A stretch of 64,000 nucleotides of DNA. Source: CAYPEK01 sp964409645. GTDB lineage: Bacteria; UBP15; UBA6099. A model generated the notes under the pieces. The model made no database searches, was not told where the DNA came from, and was given only the letters and a program-made list of their open reading frames with translations. This document shows, in pieces, positions 15,712-24,008 of the stretch (position 1 is its first letter; each line of letters opens with the position of its first letter). The stretch covers positions 38,970 to 102,969 of the forward strand of contig CAYPEK010000003.1 of the NCBI GenBank assembly GCA_964409645.1, read 5' to 3'. Both the position numbers and the translations under genes were made by a program.

Positions 15712-17403
15712 ATGAATGTTGTGAATCTATATCATATTTTACTCGCAGTGGAAGCGGTTCTTTTAATTGTTGTATTTTTGCTTTCCACCGCTCACTTGTC
15801 GAGACTGAAGAGAAGAAGATTTTTATATGTCGCGGCCGGCGCTCTTCTGCTGCTCGTGTTTTCGCTTCCGGATGCCGCGGGATATTTCATATCTTTACCC
15901 CAAAATATTAAAGAGTTCGCGCGTATCGCGGTTACGTTGGGCATATTCCTTTGGATGCTCGTTTCGACTCACGCCGACAGGAGGATGGGGACGAGGCTGG
16001 CAATCCTTGTTTTCATTGTTACTTTTATTGTTATCTGTGTCTATATAATGGCGGGCAGACTTGCCAATCCGGGACGTTTTTCGTATCTGTCAACTTTGAA
16101 TTATTTTGATATGTGCCTCGTTGTTTATGCTTTGATTTATATGGCGGCGGCAAGAAGAGCAGGAAATCATTTTTTCTTTCAGGCATTTATTTTTTACGGG
16201 ATCGGACAGGCTTTATCTATCTATTCCGTGCTGATGAGGAATGGAATCTGCATATCAGGCGAGTTGCAGCCGCTGACTGTCGATCTCATTTCTTCGACGG
16301 CAAGAATATTCGGTTTGATTTCAATATTGCTATATACGGATGCCGCAGCATCGGCGACATTGAAAATAGAGGTAATTAAGAGGGAATTAAAGGCAGGCAT
16401 TTCGACTGCCGTCTCCGAAGCGATGGCTAAGATTCGAGCTTCAGATGGAGACGAAGCCAACAGGGCGAAAATGATGTCGTCCGGGTTGTCCGCGATTGCG
16501 GAAGCGTTGCGAGTGAATCTCGGATGCACGATGATTTTTTACGGAGTCAGGATAGACAAGTCCGAAGATTTTTCGTTCACGGATTTGCTCGGAACCGAGT
16601 CTTACGGACAGATGCTGAAGTCGATGAAGCTTCCGGATATGGCAATTGCCGCGTTGCAGGACAAGAAGCGTCCTACACTGGTTCTTGATGCCGTGTCCGA
16701 TCCGATGATTCGCGATCCGTATTTCGAATTGATCGGAATGAAATCGTTTGTGATAATTCCGGTGTTCAGTGAAGAAAAACTGATCGGGATTATGCTGATA
16801 GGAGCGGGCGAGGCCGGAGCTCCGTTTTCGTATGATCTTTCGGTGCTACCGCTTCTTGCATCTAACATTTCTCTTCTCGTCTCTTTCATTGAACTAAGGA
16901 GAGATGCCGTTGCGGCGCCGGAGACTGATGCGGTTTCATTACTGCGTAACTTTTCTTCGTTTCAAAAACTTCTGTCGGATTCGATCGATGATGCGGACAG
17001 AAACGGTTCGCAAATGGTACTAATATTTTTCGACGTCGATCATTTTTCGAATGTTAATGAGAAGCTCGGTTTTGAGCGCGGCGATCAGTTGCTGAGAGAT
17101 TTAGGAGTAATATTGTCGGAGTATGCAGCGCCCGGATATACGGGGCGTGTAGGAGCGGACGAGTTTGCGCAGATTCTGCCCGGCGCCGGAGAAGATGCGA
17201 GAGCGAAGCTCGAAGAGGAATTGCCTCAGATAACGTCTCGCATCAAGCAGATGTATTCAGATGCGAACATTACAATATCAGTTGCTTTTTCGATATATCC
17301 TTTTGACTTCTTCGAAAAAACCGGTGTTTTCAGCAAAATGAGGGAAATGCTTGCAGCGGGCAGAACCGCTACCAGCCGTATCGTAAGAGTGAAAGTCGGA
17401 TGA
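15712..17403 (+). CDS. 7TM-type membrane sensor with GAF and variant GGDEF domain
   Basis: A 563-aa protein. About seven hydrophobic segments fill residues 1-215. A GAF-like domain follows at ~250-395 (VIIPVFSEEKLIGIMLIGAG), then a diguanylate cyclase fold (~415-563). The cyclase has FFDVDHFSNVNEKLGFERGDQLL with the metal Asp, but its active-site loop reads GADEF at about 482-486 instead of GGDEF or GGEEF. The second Gly contacts GTP in known enzymes, so activity may be weak or lost. The protein could make c-di-GMP or act as a GTP- or c-di-GMP-binding effector. It stands alone and has its own promoter. Confidence 0.7.
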   Translation: MNVVNLYHILLAVEAVLLIVVFLLSTAHLSRLKRRRFLYVAAGALLLLVFSLPDAAGYFISLPQNIKEFARIAVTLGIFLWMLVSTHADRRMGTRLAILVFIVTFIVICVYIMAGRLANPGRFSYLSTLNYFDMCLVVYALIYMAAARRAGNHFFFQAFIFYGIGQALSIYSVLMRNGICISGELQPLTVDLISSTARIFGLISILLYTDAAASATLKIEVIKRELKAGISTAVSEAMAKIRASDGDEANRAKMMSSGLSAIAEALRVNLGCTMIFYGVRIDKSEDFSFTDLLGTESYGQMLKSMKLPDMAIAALQDKKRPTLVLDAVSDPMIRDPYFELIGMKSFVIIPVFSEEKLIGIMLIGAGEAGAPFSYDLSVLPLLASNISLLVSFIELRRDAVAAPETDAVSLLRNFSSFQKLLSDSIDDADRNGSQMVLIFFDVDHFSNVNEKLGFERGDQLLRDLGVILSEYAAPGYTGRVGADEFAQILPGAGEDARAKLEEELPQITSRIKQMYSDANITISVAFSIYPFDFFEKTGVFSKMREMLAAGRTATSRIVRVKVG

Positions 17404-17460
17404 TATGAAGATTCAACGTATTTGATATCAGATTAAATCAGAAAAAAAGTGAGGGTGAAA

Positions 17461-18660
17461 TTGAAAATTGCCTATTTCGATTGTTTTTCGGGTGTAAGCG
17501 GCGATATGTTGCTTGCATCGTTGTTTGATGCCGGGCTGAATATCGAATTATGGAAAGATGAGATGGGAAAGTTGTTCCTGTGTGAAGAGCCCGAATACAT
17601 AGTTGAAAAAGTTACGCGTGGCGGGATCTCGGCTACATCGTTTGAAGTTGTCGAAAAAGAGAAAACTCATTTGGAAAGAAAACTTTCAGATATATTGAGC
17701 GTACTTGAAAAAAGCGGACTCGACGATCAAACAAAGGAAAGAGCATCTAACATTTTCAGGCGTCTTGCGTCTTGCGAGGCGGAAATTCACAGAACTGATA
17801 TAAGTGAAGTTCATTTTCATGAATTAAGCGGACTGGATACTATTGTGGATGTGGTTGGATGCCTGACGGCAATAAAGCTGCTCGGTGTTGAACATGTGAT
17901 AGCTTCCCCAATTAATGTAGGGTCGGGATTTGTTGAATGCGCGCATGGCGTTTTGCCTGTCCCTGCGCCTGCGACCGCTAAATTACTGACAGGTTATCCG
18001 GTTTACAGCAGGTTTGAGGGAGAACTGACGACGCCGACTGGTGCGCTGCTTATAACGGAAATAGCCTCGTCTTTTGGTGAAATGCCGCAGATGGTAATAG
18101 ATAGCATAGGCTGCGGTGGAGGAAGAGAGCTTGAAGGTCATCCGAATGTATTACGGGTTTTCATCGGGCAGGCAGTCGAACAGGCCGGGGCTGACTCAAA
18201 CGATGTTGTCTATCACATATCGACTAATATAGATGATATGGATCCGAGAGTGATTGGTTGGCTTCTTGAAAAAGAAATGGAAGAGGGTGCTCTGGACGTT
18301 TATATCGAACCGGTTTATATGAAGAAAAACCGTCCGGGTAACGTCATCAACGTGATATGCAATTCTGATTTCGTGGAGAGAGCGATCGAACTTATTCTTA
18401 CCGAAACAACGACGCTCGGGGTGAGAATTGTCCCCGTACAGCGGTTTTGTCTTGAGCGGCGTTTTGAAAAGGTCGCGACTGAATATGGCGAGGTGAACGT
18501 TAAGCTGGTAGTATCAGGAGGGAAGGTGATGAGGGCAAATCCGGAGTACGAGGATTGCGCCAGAATTGCTCGCGAAAGCGGCGTGCCTATAATAAAAATA
18601 ATAGAAGAGTCGAAGAAAATAGCCGACGCGATTTTTGTGAATAATTTGGAGAATAAATAA
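17461..18660 (+). CDS. larC: LarC, nickel pincer cofactor cyclometallase
   Basis: A 399-aa protein beginning KIAYFDCFSGVSGDM, the hallmark LarC N-terminus. Further family features are SEVHFHELSGLDTIVDVVG, the TGALLITEI stretch and ISTNIDDMDPRVIGWLLE. LarC inserts Ni into the pyridinium dithio-mononucleotide cofactor of lactate racemase-like enzymes in a CTP-dependent step. Both LarC1 and LarC2 regions are fused in one ORF; some species need a programmed frameshift for this. TTG 17461 is chosen as the start because GAGGG is 5 nt upstream and the family begins there; a GTG at 17449 is the alternative. larB, larE and larA are not in the window. Confidence 0.88.
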   Translation: MKIAYFDCFSGVSGDMLLASLFDAGLNIELWKDEMGKLFLCEEPEYIVEKVTRGGISATSFEVVEKEKTHLERKLSDILSVLEKSGLDDQTKERASNIFRRLASCEAEIHRTDISEVHFHELSGLDTIVDVVGCLTAIKLLGVEHVIASPINVGSGFVECAHGVLPVPAPATAKLLTGYPVYSRFEGELTTPTGALLITEIASSFGEMPQMVIDSIGCGGGRELEGHPNVLRVFIGQAVEQAGADSNDVVYHISTNIDDMDPRVIGWLLEKEMEEGALDVYIEPVYMKKNRPGNVINVICNSDFVERAIELILTETTTLGVRIVPVQRFCLERRFEKVATEYGEVNVKLVVSGGKVMRANPEYEDCARIARESGVPIIKIIEESKKIADAIFVNNLENK

Positions 18661-18675
18661 CGAGAGGCTGATAAA

Positions 18676-19188
18676 GTGAAACTCGGTACTTTTGACGTAA
18701 TAGCATTAATAGTGATTTTAATTCCGGCGATTAAGTCGCTGATTAAAGGATTCCTGAAAGAAATATTCGAGACTGTAGGATTGGTGGGCGGACTTATTTT
18801 AGGAAGGTTGTTATGTGTGCCTGTCGGTTCGCTATTCAAGGCATGGATCACGAATGAATGGGCGATTAAAGCTGTCGGGTTCGTGGTTGTGTATCTGATT
18901 GTCTTTCTCGCCTGTTTCATAATCCAGTTCGTTGCAAAAAAAGCAGTCAACAAAGTGAATCTGTCGGCGGCGGACAGAATCGGCGGTTTTTTGGTCGGGG
19001 CAATAAAAGGCATGTTGCTGATCGGAGTATTCGTGCTTTTGGTGAACGGACTTACCGGCTCCATCGATAAGTCGTTTCTTAAAGATACGTATTTAGCGAG
19101 ACCGATACTCGGATTTATGAAAATAGTAACCGGAATTGTTATCCCCACGCTGAAATCCAAAGTTATGATATTGATGGATTTCGTTTAA
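18676..19188 (+). CDS. cvpA: CvpA-family membrane protein
   Basis: A 170-aa protein with four hydrophobic segments and the CvpA signature LKEIFETVGLVGGLILGRLL, followed by RIGGFLVGAIKGMLLIGVFVLLV. CvpA is needed for colicin V production in E. coli and contributes to envelope robustness; its molecular role is unsettled. The GTG start has GAGAGG 8 nt upstream. It is 15 bp after larC and 2 bp before dusB, in one operon. Confidence 0.8.
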   Translation: MKLGTFDVIALIVILIPAIKSLIKGFLKEIFETVGLVGGLILGRLLCVPVGSLFKAWITNEWAIKAVGFVVVYLIVFLACFIIQFVAKKAVNKVNLSAADRIGGFLVGAIKGMLLIGVFVLLVNGLTGSIDKSFLKDTYLARPILGFMKIVTGIVIPTLKSKVMILMDFV

Positions 19189-19190
19189 TT

Positions 19191-20189
19191 GTGAGCAAAA
19201 ACAATCTTAAACCTACGTCGAAAGAACTGTTCGTCAACGGAGCGATAATGGCTCCCATGTCGGATGTGAATCAACCTGCGTTTTGCAGAGTTCTGAAAGA
19301 CCTCGGATGCAAAATTATTTATACCGGCTTGTTAACTAGCCATGGTTTAGTACATGGAAATAAGAACACGTTCGAAATAATTAAATTGCTGCCTGATGGG
19401 GTGACGATGGTCGGACAGATATTCGGCGCCGAGCCGGAGATAATGAGAGATGCGGCGCTGATTCTGGAGCAATCATGCAAGTTTTCGGCGATTGATATCA
19501 ATATGGGTTGTCCTGTCCCAAAAGTTGTTAAAGGAAACGCCGGCGTGGGTTTAATGAGAGACCCGGAGTTGGCGGGGCGTATTGTTAAGTTGGTATCTGA
19601 AGCTGTGAAACTGCCCGTAACAGTGAAAATGAGATCGGGATGGAGTTCTGAAGAAATCAATTGTCTGGAATTGGCTGCAATATGCGTTGATTCCGGCGCG
19701 GCGGCGGTTTCACTACATCCAAGAACGAAGGTTCAGGCATATCATGGAAAAGCCGACTGGGAATTGGTCGCGCGAATGAAGGAAAAGATTTCCGTCCCGG
19801 TGATTGGTTCCGGTGATATATGCAGTCCGCAGGAAGCGATATCAAAAATGAAGAAGTATGGATGCGATTCGGTAATGATCGGGCGGGCCACGCGGACTGA
19901 TCCGACAATTCTCGGCAGAACTTCTGTTTTGATGCAAGAAGGCGTTGAGGTGAAGCCGCCCAGACGGGAAGAATTGCTCGACATTGCTATAAAACATTTC
20001 AGATATCATATTGATATTGAGGGGCCTGATAGAGGCGTAAGGTCTCTTAGAAGTCACCTTGCATATTATATAAAAGGTATGCCGGGCGCGGCGGATATCA
20101 GAAACAGGATTGTTCATGAGTCAAATTCTGAGATGATGATTGATATGCTTGAGGCATACGCGGATTTCGTAAAAAATAATGAGAAATGA
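19191..20189 (+). CDS. dusB: tRNA-dihydrouridine synthase (DusB-like)
   Basis: A 332-aa FMN-dependent TIM barrel. APMSDVNQPAFCRVL is the usual N-terminal FMN-contact region, DINMGCPVPKVV carries the catalytic Cys, and VKMRSGW, SLHPRTKVQAYHGKADWELV and VMIGRATRTDP are the phosphate-binding stretches. It reduces uridine to dihydrouridine in the tRNA D-loop. DusB is preferred over DusA or DusC because of the NMGCPV/HPRT-Q-Y-G pattern common in distant phyla. The GTG start is 2 bp after cvpA; the Shine-Dalgarno sequence is weak, so coupling to cvpA is likely. Confidence 0.88.
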   Translation: MSKNNLKPTSKELFVNGAIMAPMSDVNQPAFCRVLKDLGCKIIYTGLLTSHGLVHGNKNTFEIIKLLPDGVTMVGQIFGAEPEIMRDAALILEQSCKFSAIDINMGCPVPKVVKGNAGVGLMRDPELAGRIVKLVSEAVKLPVTVKMRSGWSSEEINCLELAAICVDSGAAAVSLHPRTKVQAYHGKADWELVARMKEKISVPVIGSGDICSPQEAISKMKKYGCDSVMIGRATRTDPTILGRTSVLMQEGVEVKPPRREELLDIAIKHFRYHIDIEGPDRGVRSLRSHLAYYIKGMPGAADIRNRIVHESNSEMMIDMLEAYADFVKNNEK

Positions 20190-20230
20190 CTCGAATGCGA
20201 CGATAGTTGAATAGCAGAGGGAGGGAATCG

Positions 20231-20887
20231 ATGGTTCCTATAATATCGTTTGCAGGTAAATCGAACACCGGCAAAACATCATTGATAGAAAAACTGTTAG
20301 TTGAATTGAAGAACAGAGGTGTTAGAGCGTCCGTTCTTAAATGCACAAAACATCACTTTGAAGTCGATATGGAGGAAAAAGATACGTGGCGTCATTCACA
20401 GGCAGGTGCAATGGAGGTTGGCATTCTGACACCTGATAAGGCAGCGGTTTTTATAAATGAAACACCTGAGAGTATTGAAGAGTTTGTATTCAATTATTTC
20501 ACGGGTTCGGACTTGATAATTGTTGAAGGAGGAAAGGAATCTAACATTCCAAAATTCTGGCTGCTTGAGTCCAAGGAAGACATTCCTGATTGCCCGGACG
20601 AATTACTGCTTGGTACAGTTGGCGATTTCGAGTATTTTGGAAAAAGCCAGCACTTCAGGAGAGACGACATAGAGAAAATCGCGAATAAAATTCAGGAAGA
20701 ATTCTTTGAATATGAGTCGCGGGGCGGGGCCAAGGTATGGATTGACGGAAAACCGCTTTTAATGAAGCCGTTTATTCAAAGCTTTGTCAGGAAAACGATC
20801 CTTGGAATGCTGTCATCACTTAAAGGAGCAAAAAAGGGAAATCTGATACAAATTAAGATTGGCCGATCAATAAATGATGACGAATGA
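20231..20887 (+). CDS. mobB: MobB-like molybdopterin-guanine dinucleotide biosynthesis P-loop protein
   Basis: A 218-aa P-loop NTPase. Walker A is AGKSNTGKT (8-16), then LKCTKHHFEVDMEEKDTWRHSQAGA, the MobB Asp/His-rich segment, and LIIVEGGKES. MobB assists MobA in attaching GMP to molybdopterin. The last ~50 residues (KVWIDGKPLLMKPFIQSFV onward) form an extra module that follows MobB in some anaerobes. The start at 20231 is set by GAGGGA 5 nt upstream; an upstream in-frame start at 20207 lacks one. No molybdoenzyme is in the window. Confidence 0.85.
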   Translation: MVPIISFAGKSNTGKTSLIEKLLVELKNRGVRASVLKCTKHHFEVDMEEKDTWRHSQAGAMEVGILTPDKAAVFINETPESIEEFVFNYFTGSDLIIVEGGKESNIPKFWLLESKEDIPDCPDELLLGTVGDFEYFGKSQHFRRDDIEKIANKIQEEFFEYESRGGAKVWIDGKPLLMKPFIQSFVRKTILGMLSSLKGAKKGNLIQIKIGRSINDDE

Positions 20888-20933
20888 CAGATAGTGAATA
20901 AATATAAGGAAATAGTAAAAAAATCATATAATA

Positions 20934-20962
20934 TTGACATAATGGCGTGTGATGATTAAAAA
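20934..20962 (+). promoter_or_regulatory. Sigma-70-type promoter of the ferredoxin gene
   Basis: TTGACA (20934-20939), a 17-bp spacer, TAAAAA (20957-20962). It gives a leader of about 85 nt to the ferredoxin ATG at 21055. Confidence 0.6.
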
Positions 20963-21054
20963 CGATGTGAAACTTTGTAACTGTTGAAGAAACAAGGTTA
21001 AAACGGCGGGCAGGGAGCGGAAAGCCGGCCTATTAAAGAGAGGAGCAGAGTAAA

Positions 21055-21225
21055 ATGCCGCACAAAATCACCGATGACTGTGTTGCTTGTGGAGCGTGTG
21101 AAGCGGAATGCCCGGTAGAGGCGATTAAAGAAGGCGATTCCAAATATTCGATCGATGCTTCACTGTGCACCGACTGTGGAAGCTGCGTCGAAGTTTGCCC
21201 CAATGACGCTATCGTAGAAGGATAA
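21055..21225 (+). CDS. 2[4Fe-4S] ferredoxin
   Basis: A 56-aa protein, too short for a 60-residue ORF cutoff. It has two complete cluster motifs: C9-xx-C12-xx-C15-xxx-C19-P and C38-xx-C41-xx-C44-xxx-C48-P. This is the clostridial-type low-potential ferredoxin, an electron carrier for anaerobic metabolism and a plausible partner of the NfnAB-type enzyme at 1148-3439. AGAGGAG lies 9 nt before the ATG. The gene has its own promoter and ends before a bidirectional terminator. Confidence 0.93.
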   Translation: MPHKITDDCVACGACEAECPVEAIKEGDSKYSIDASLCTDCGSCVEVCPNDAIVEG

Positions 21226-21245
21226 TTATTAACAGGTAGAGACAA

Positions 21246-21277
21246 AAAAAGAGGCTTTCATTCGAAAGCCTCTTTTT
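21246..21277. terminator. Bidirectional intrinsic terminator
   Basis: GAGGCTTTC (21251-21259) pairs with GAAAGCCTC (21264-21272) around a 4-nt loop. An A-run lies on the left and a T-run on the right, so it serves both the ferredoxin gene and the convergent znuB. Confidence 0.9.
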
Positions 21278-21307
21278 GTTGTTTTTCACTCGATTCAGCT
21301 AAAGTTT

Positions 21308-22135
21308 TCATTTCATTGAATTTGAGATGGTGATTGTTTTCTTCTTGCCTTTAAGTATCCCCGAAACAAGAAAGATTATAGTTCCGATTAGCACTATAGT
21401 TGCTCCCGAAGCGATATTTAGGTAATAGCTCAGGAACAATCCGGACATAACATTTATCAATGAAAAAATGACTGATGCGATCAATACAGCTCTATAGTTT
21501 TTGAACCATAACTGTGCGGTGGCGGCAGGAAGAATCAAAAGAGCGGACACAAGAATAATTCCAATGACCTTCATGGCCATAACGACGGTTACCGCGATGA
21601 GAAGGAGAAGAAAGTTATAAAGAAAATCCATTGGGAGTTTCAGTGTCCGGCCGAACTCTTCATCGAAGCACAGTATAAGAAATTCCTTGAAGAATACTAC
21701 TATCGAAACGATCACGACAATTGCCATGAAAGCGATGCCGATTATGTCTCCTTTTGTAACAGCGAGTATGTTGCCGAATAAATAACCAAATAGATCGACT
21801 GTATAACTTTTTTTCAAGCCGATAAGAATAATACCGATTGCCATAGCCGCGGCATACATAACGCCGATTGCCGTGTCTTCGGATACGCGTTTTATTTTGC
21901 TGACGCGTGCAATTCCAATCGCCGCGCCGGCCGAGAACAGTACCGAGACCCATACCGGATTAATGCCAAGGAATGAACCAAGCGCCATTCCGCCGAAAGC
22001 CGCATGCGTGATTCCGACCCCTATGAAGCCGAGGCTTCTGTTGACGACGTAAAATGATATTATCGGGCAGACGATGCTTATAAGTACACCGACGAAGATT
22101 GCCCTCTGCATGAATGTATATTGAAATATTTCCAT
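21308..22135 (-). CDS. znuB: ZnuB-like metal ABC transporter permease
   Basis: A 275-aa protein with about eight membrane helices and ABC-3 family features: SFYVVNRSLGFIGVGITHAAFGGMALG near the N-terminus and VTVVMAMKVIGIILVSALLILPAATAQLW in the second half. It moves Zn2+ (or Mn2+) into the cytoplasm with the ATPase and binding protein encoded just upstream. It starts 1 bp after the stop of the ATPase gene, showing tight coupling. Confidence 0.9.
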   Translation of the reverse strand: MEIFQYTFMQRAIFVGVLISIVCPIISFYVVNRSLGFIGVGITHAAFGGMALGSFLGINPVWVSVLFSAGAAIGIARVSKIKRVSEDTAIGVMYAAAMAIGIILIGLKKSYTVDLFGYLFGNILAVTKGDIIGIAFMAIVVIVSIVVFFKEFLILCFDEEFGRTLKLPMDFLYNFLLLLIAVTVVMAMKVIGIILVSALLILPAATAQLWFKNYRAVLIASVIFSLINVMSGLFLSYYLNIASGATIVLIGTIIFLVSGILKGKKKTITISNSMK

Positions 22136-22136
22136 A

Positions 22137-22931
22137 TCAGTGATGATGGCCGGAATGGTCCGGTTCTCCGTCTTGCCTCAGCACCATGCGATGAGGATAT
22201 TTGCCGTGCAGAAAAATTTCCTTTTCTGATCCAAGATAATCGTCCGCGATAGGACAGGTGAGATGATCTGGTTTATCGTGAACATTAACGTTTATATTCA
22301 CACATGCAACCTGATTGCATATTTTCGGCACAACAGCCATGTCGTGTGTTACGAGCAGTATCGTGAGTTTAAGTTCATCTCTGATTATTCCGATAGCGTT
22401 ATATAAAAGGTCTTGAGAGTTTGAATCCATATTTGCAGCCGGTTCGTCTAGTAGAAGCAATTCCGGATTTGACACTATCGCTCTGGCGATAAAAACGCGC
22501 TGTTGCTGCCCGCCGCTCAATTCGGCAATATGCCTATTCATGAGAGCTTCGATCCCCATACGACGTGCTGCGTCCATAGCCGCATCTTTGTGCTTATGAG
22601 TTACTTTTTTAATCAAACCAATATCGCCGTACAATCCCATGACAATAACGTCAGATACTTTAATCGGAAAATTCCAATTAACGGATGCGTGCTGGGGCAT
22701 GTAGCCGATTCTTTTTCCGTTGCGGCTTCCTTTGAGATTGAACGTGATTTTTCCGCTGTCGGGTTTAATCAGATCGGCAACAAGTTTAAGAAAAGTCGTT
22801 TTACCTCCTCCATTCGGTCCTACAATCCCGAAAACCTGCCCGCGCTCTATATGTAAGGAGACATCTGAAAGCGCAGTTTTGTCACCGTATCTGTATGATA
22901 CATTTTCGAATGTTATAATCGGGTCGTTCAT
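22137..22931 (-). CDS. znuC: ZnuC-like metal ABC transporter ATP-binding protein
   Basis: A 264-aa ATPase: Walker A GPNGGGKTT, signature LSGGQQQRVFIARA, Walker B LLLLDEPAANMD, and the H-loop THDMA. The C-terminus is His-rich (DHSGHHH), which is common in Zn transport proteins and may sense or buffer metal. It lies between the binding protein and permease genes of the same importer. Confidence 0.92.
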   Translation of the reverse strand: MNDPIITFENVSYRYGDKTALSDVSLHIERGQVFGIVGPNGGGKTTFLKLVADLIKPDSGKITFNLKGSRNGKRIGYMPQHASVNWNFPIKVSDVIVMGLYGDIGLIKKVTHKHKDAAMDAARRMGIEALMNRHIAELSGGQQQRVFIARAIVSNPELLLLDEPAANMDSNSQDLLYNAIGIIRDELKLTILLVTHDMAVVPKICNQVACVNINVNVHDKPDHLTCPIADDYLGSEKEIFLHGKYPHRMVLRQDGEPDHSGHHH

Positions 22932-22955
22932 GAATTGAATTTTAACTCTCCTGTA

Positions 22956-23897
22956 TTACTGTAATGCTTTTCTCATTACTTCAACATTTGTTTTAATCAG
23001 ATTAATGTAATTATTGCGATCGCTGGATTCAGGACTTCCGATTGGATCCAGAACTAAGACTTTTATATTTGCTTCCGAAGCAAGAATTTCAACCGTCTTG
23101 GGGTTGAATTGAGGCTCTGAAAAAATTGCATTAAGATTATGTGATTTAATCTGTTTGATCAGACTGGAGAGTTTTTCAGGTGTTATCTCTTTTCCGGGTG
23201 ATTCTTCGATTGCCGCTATCTGTTTAAGGCCATAGTCTTTCGCAAGATATCCCCATGCCGGATGAAAAGCTATAAATTCCTTATGTGAAAATAATTGCGT
23301 TTCACTCATGACCCATCTATCGAGTTCATTAAGCGAATTCACGTACGTTTTACATCTGTTGATAAAGTAATCTTTTTTCGATGGCTTTGCTTCAACGAGT
23401 GCGTCGCGTGTAACTTCGGCGATGATAATTGCATTTTTTGGGCTGAGCCAGATGTGAGGGTCGTACATCCCGTGATGATGTTCGGATTCTTCATGATCGG
23501 AAATGTGTTCTTCTTGCTCTTTTAGTGGCGCTATGTGATCGGCATAAACGATTTTAATCAGTCTGTCATTCTGAACATTTCCCAGCATTTTGTCCGACCA
23601 GAACTCGAGCCCGAGTCCAACAACTGCAAATATGTCTGCTTTGCTGACCGCTATCATGTCTTTCGGTAAAGGCTCGTAAGTGTGTGGAGACTGTCCGGGT
23701 TGTACGAGTTGTTTTACATCAACTTCATTGCCGCCGACGTTTTTTATAATATCAGCAATTGGAAATATGGATGTGACTATTTGCAATTTGTCATTTTTTT
23801 CGGGTGCAACTTTACCGGAGCAGCCCGAAAATGTAAAACACAATAAAAAGAATAAAAGAATCCCAAGAAAATGGTGCTTACGAATATTGAATGTCAT
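22956..23897 (-). CDS. znuA: ZnuA-like zinc-binding lipoprotein
   Basis: A 313-aa lipoprotein: hydrophobic signal with lipobox TFSGC. It has the cluster A-1 features TSIFPIADIIKNVGG, PGQSPHTYEPLP (first metal His), a His/Glu-rich loop (EEHISDHEESEHHHG), DPHIWLSP (second His), FHPAWGYLA (third His) and a late Asp in LVLDPIG. The acidic His loop is typical of Zn-binding rather than Mn-binding members. The start at 23897 has AGAGG 5 nt upstream; an in-frame ATG at 23930 lacks it. No clear Zur box was found in the 99 bp before it. Confidence 0.9.
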   Translation of the reverse strand: MTFNIRKHHFLGILLFFLLCFTFSGCSGKVAPEKNDKLQIVTSIFPIADIIKNVGGNEVDVKQLVQPGQSPHTYEPLPKDMIAVSKADIFAVVGLGLEFWSDKMLGNVQNDRLIKIVYADHIAPLKEQEEHISDHEESEHHHGMYDPHIWLSPKNAIIIAEVTRDALVEAKPSKKDYFINRCKTYVNSLNELDRWVMSETQLFSHKEFIAFHPAWGYLAKDYGLKQIAAIEESPGKEITPEKLSSLIKQIKSHNLNAIFSEPQFNPKTVEILASEANIKVLVLDPIGSPESSDRNNYINLIKTNVEVMRKALQ

Positions 23898-24008
23898 TGA
23901 GGCCTCTTTGTTTCTGTTCGACCTAAACAAAATAACTCGACATCATTCATAAATCATTCTATATATATAGTATATTGACACTAATTTGATAATAGGGTGA
24001 GAGAAATT

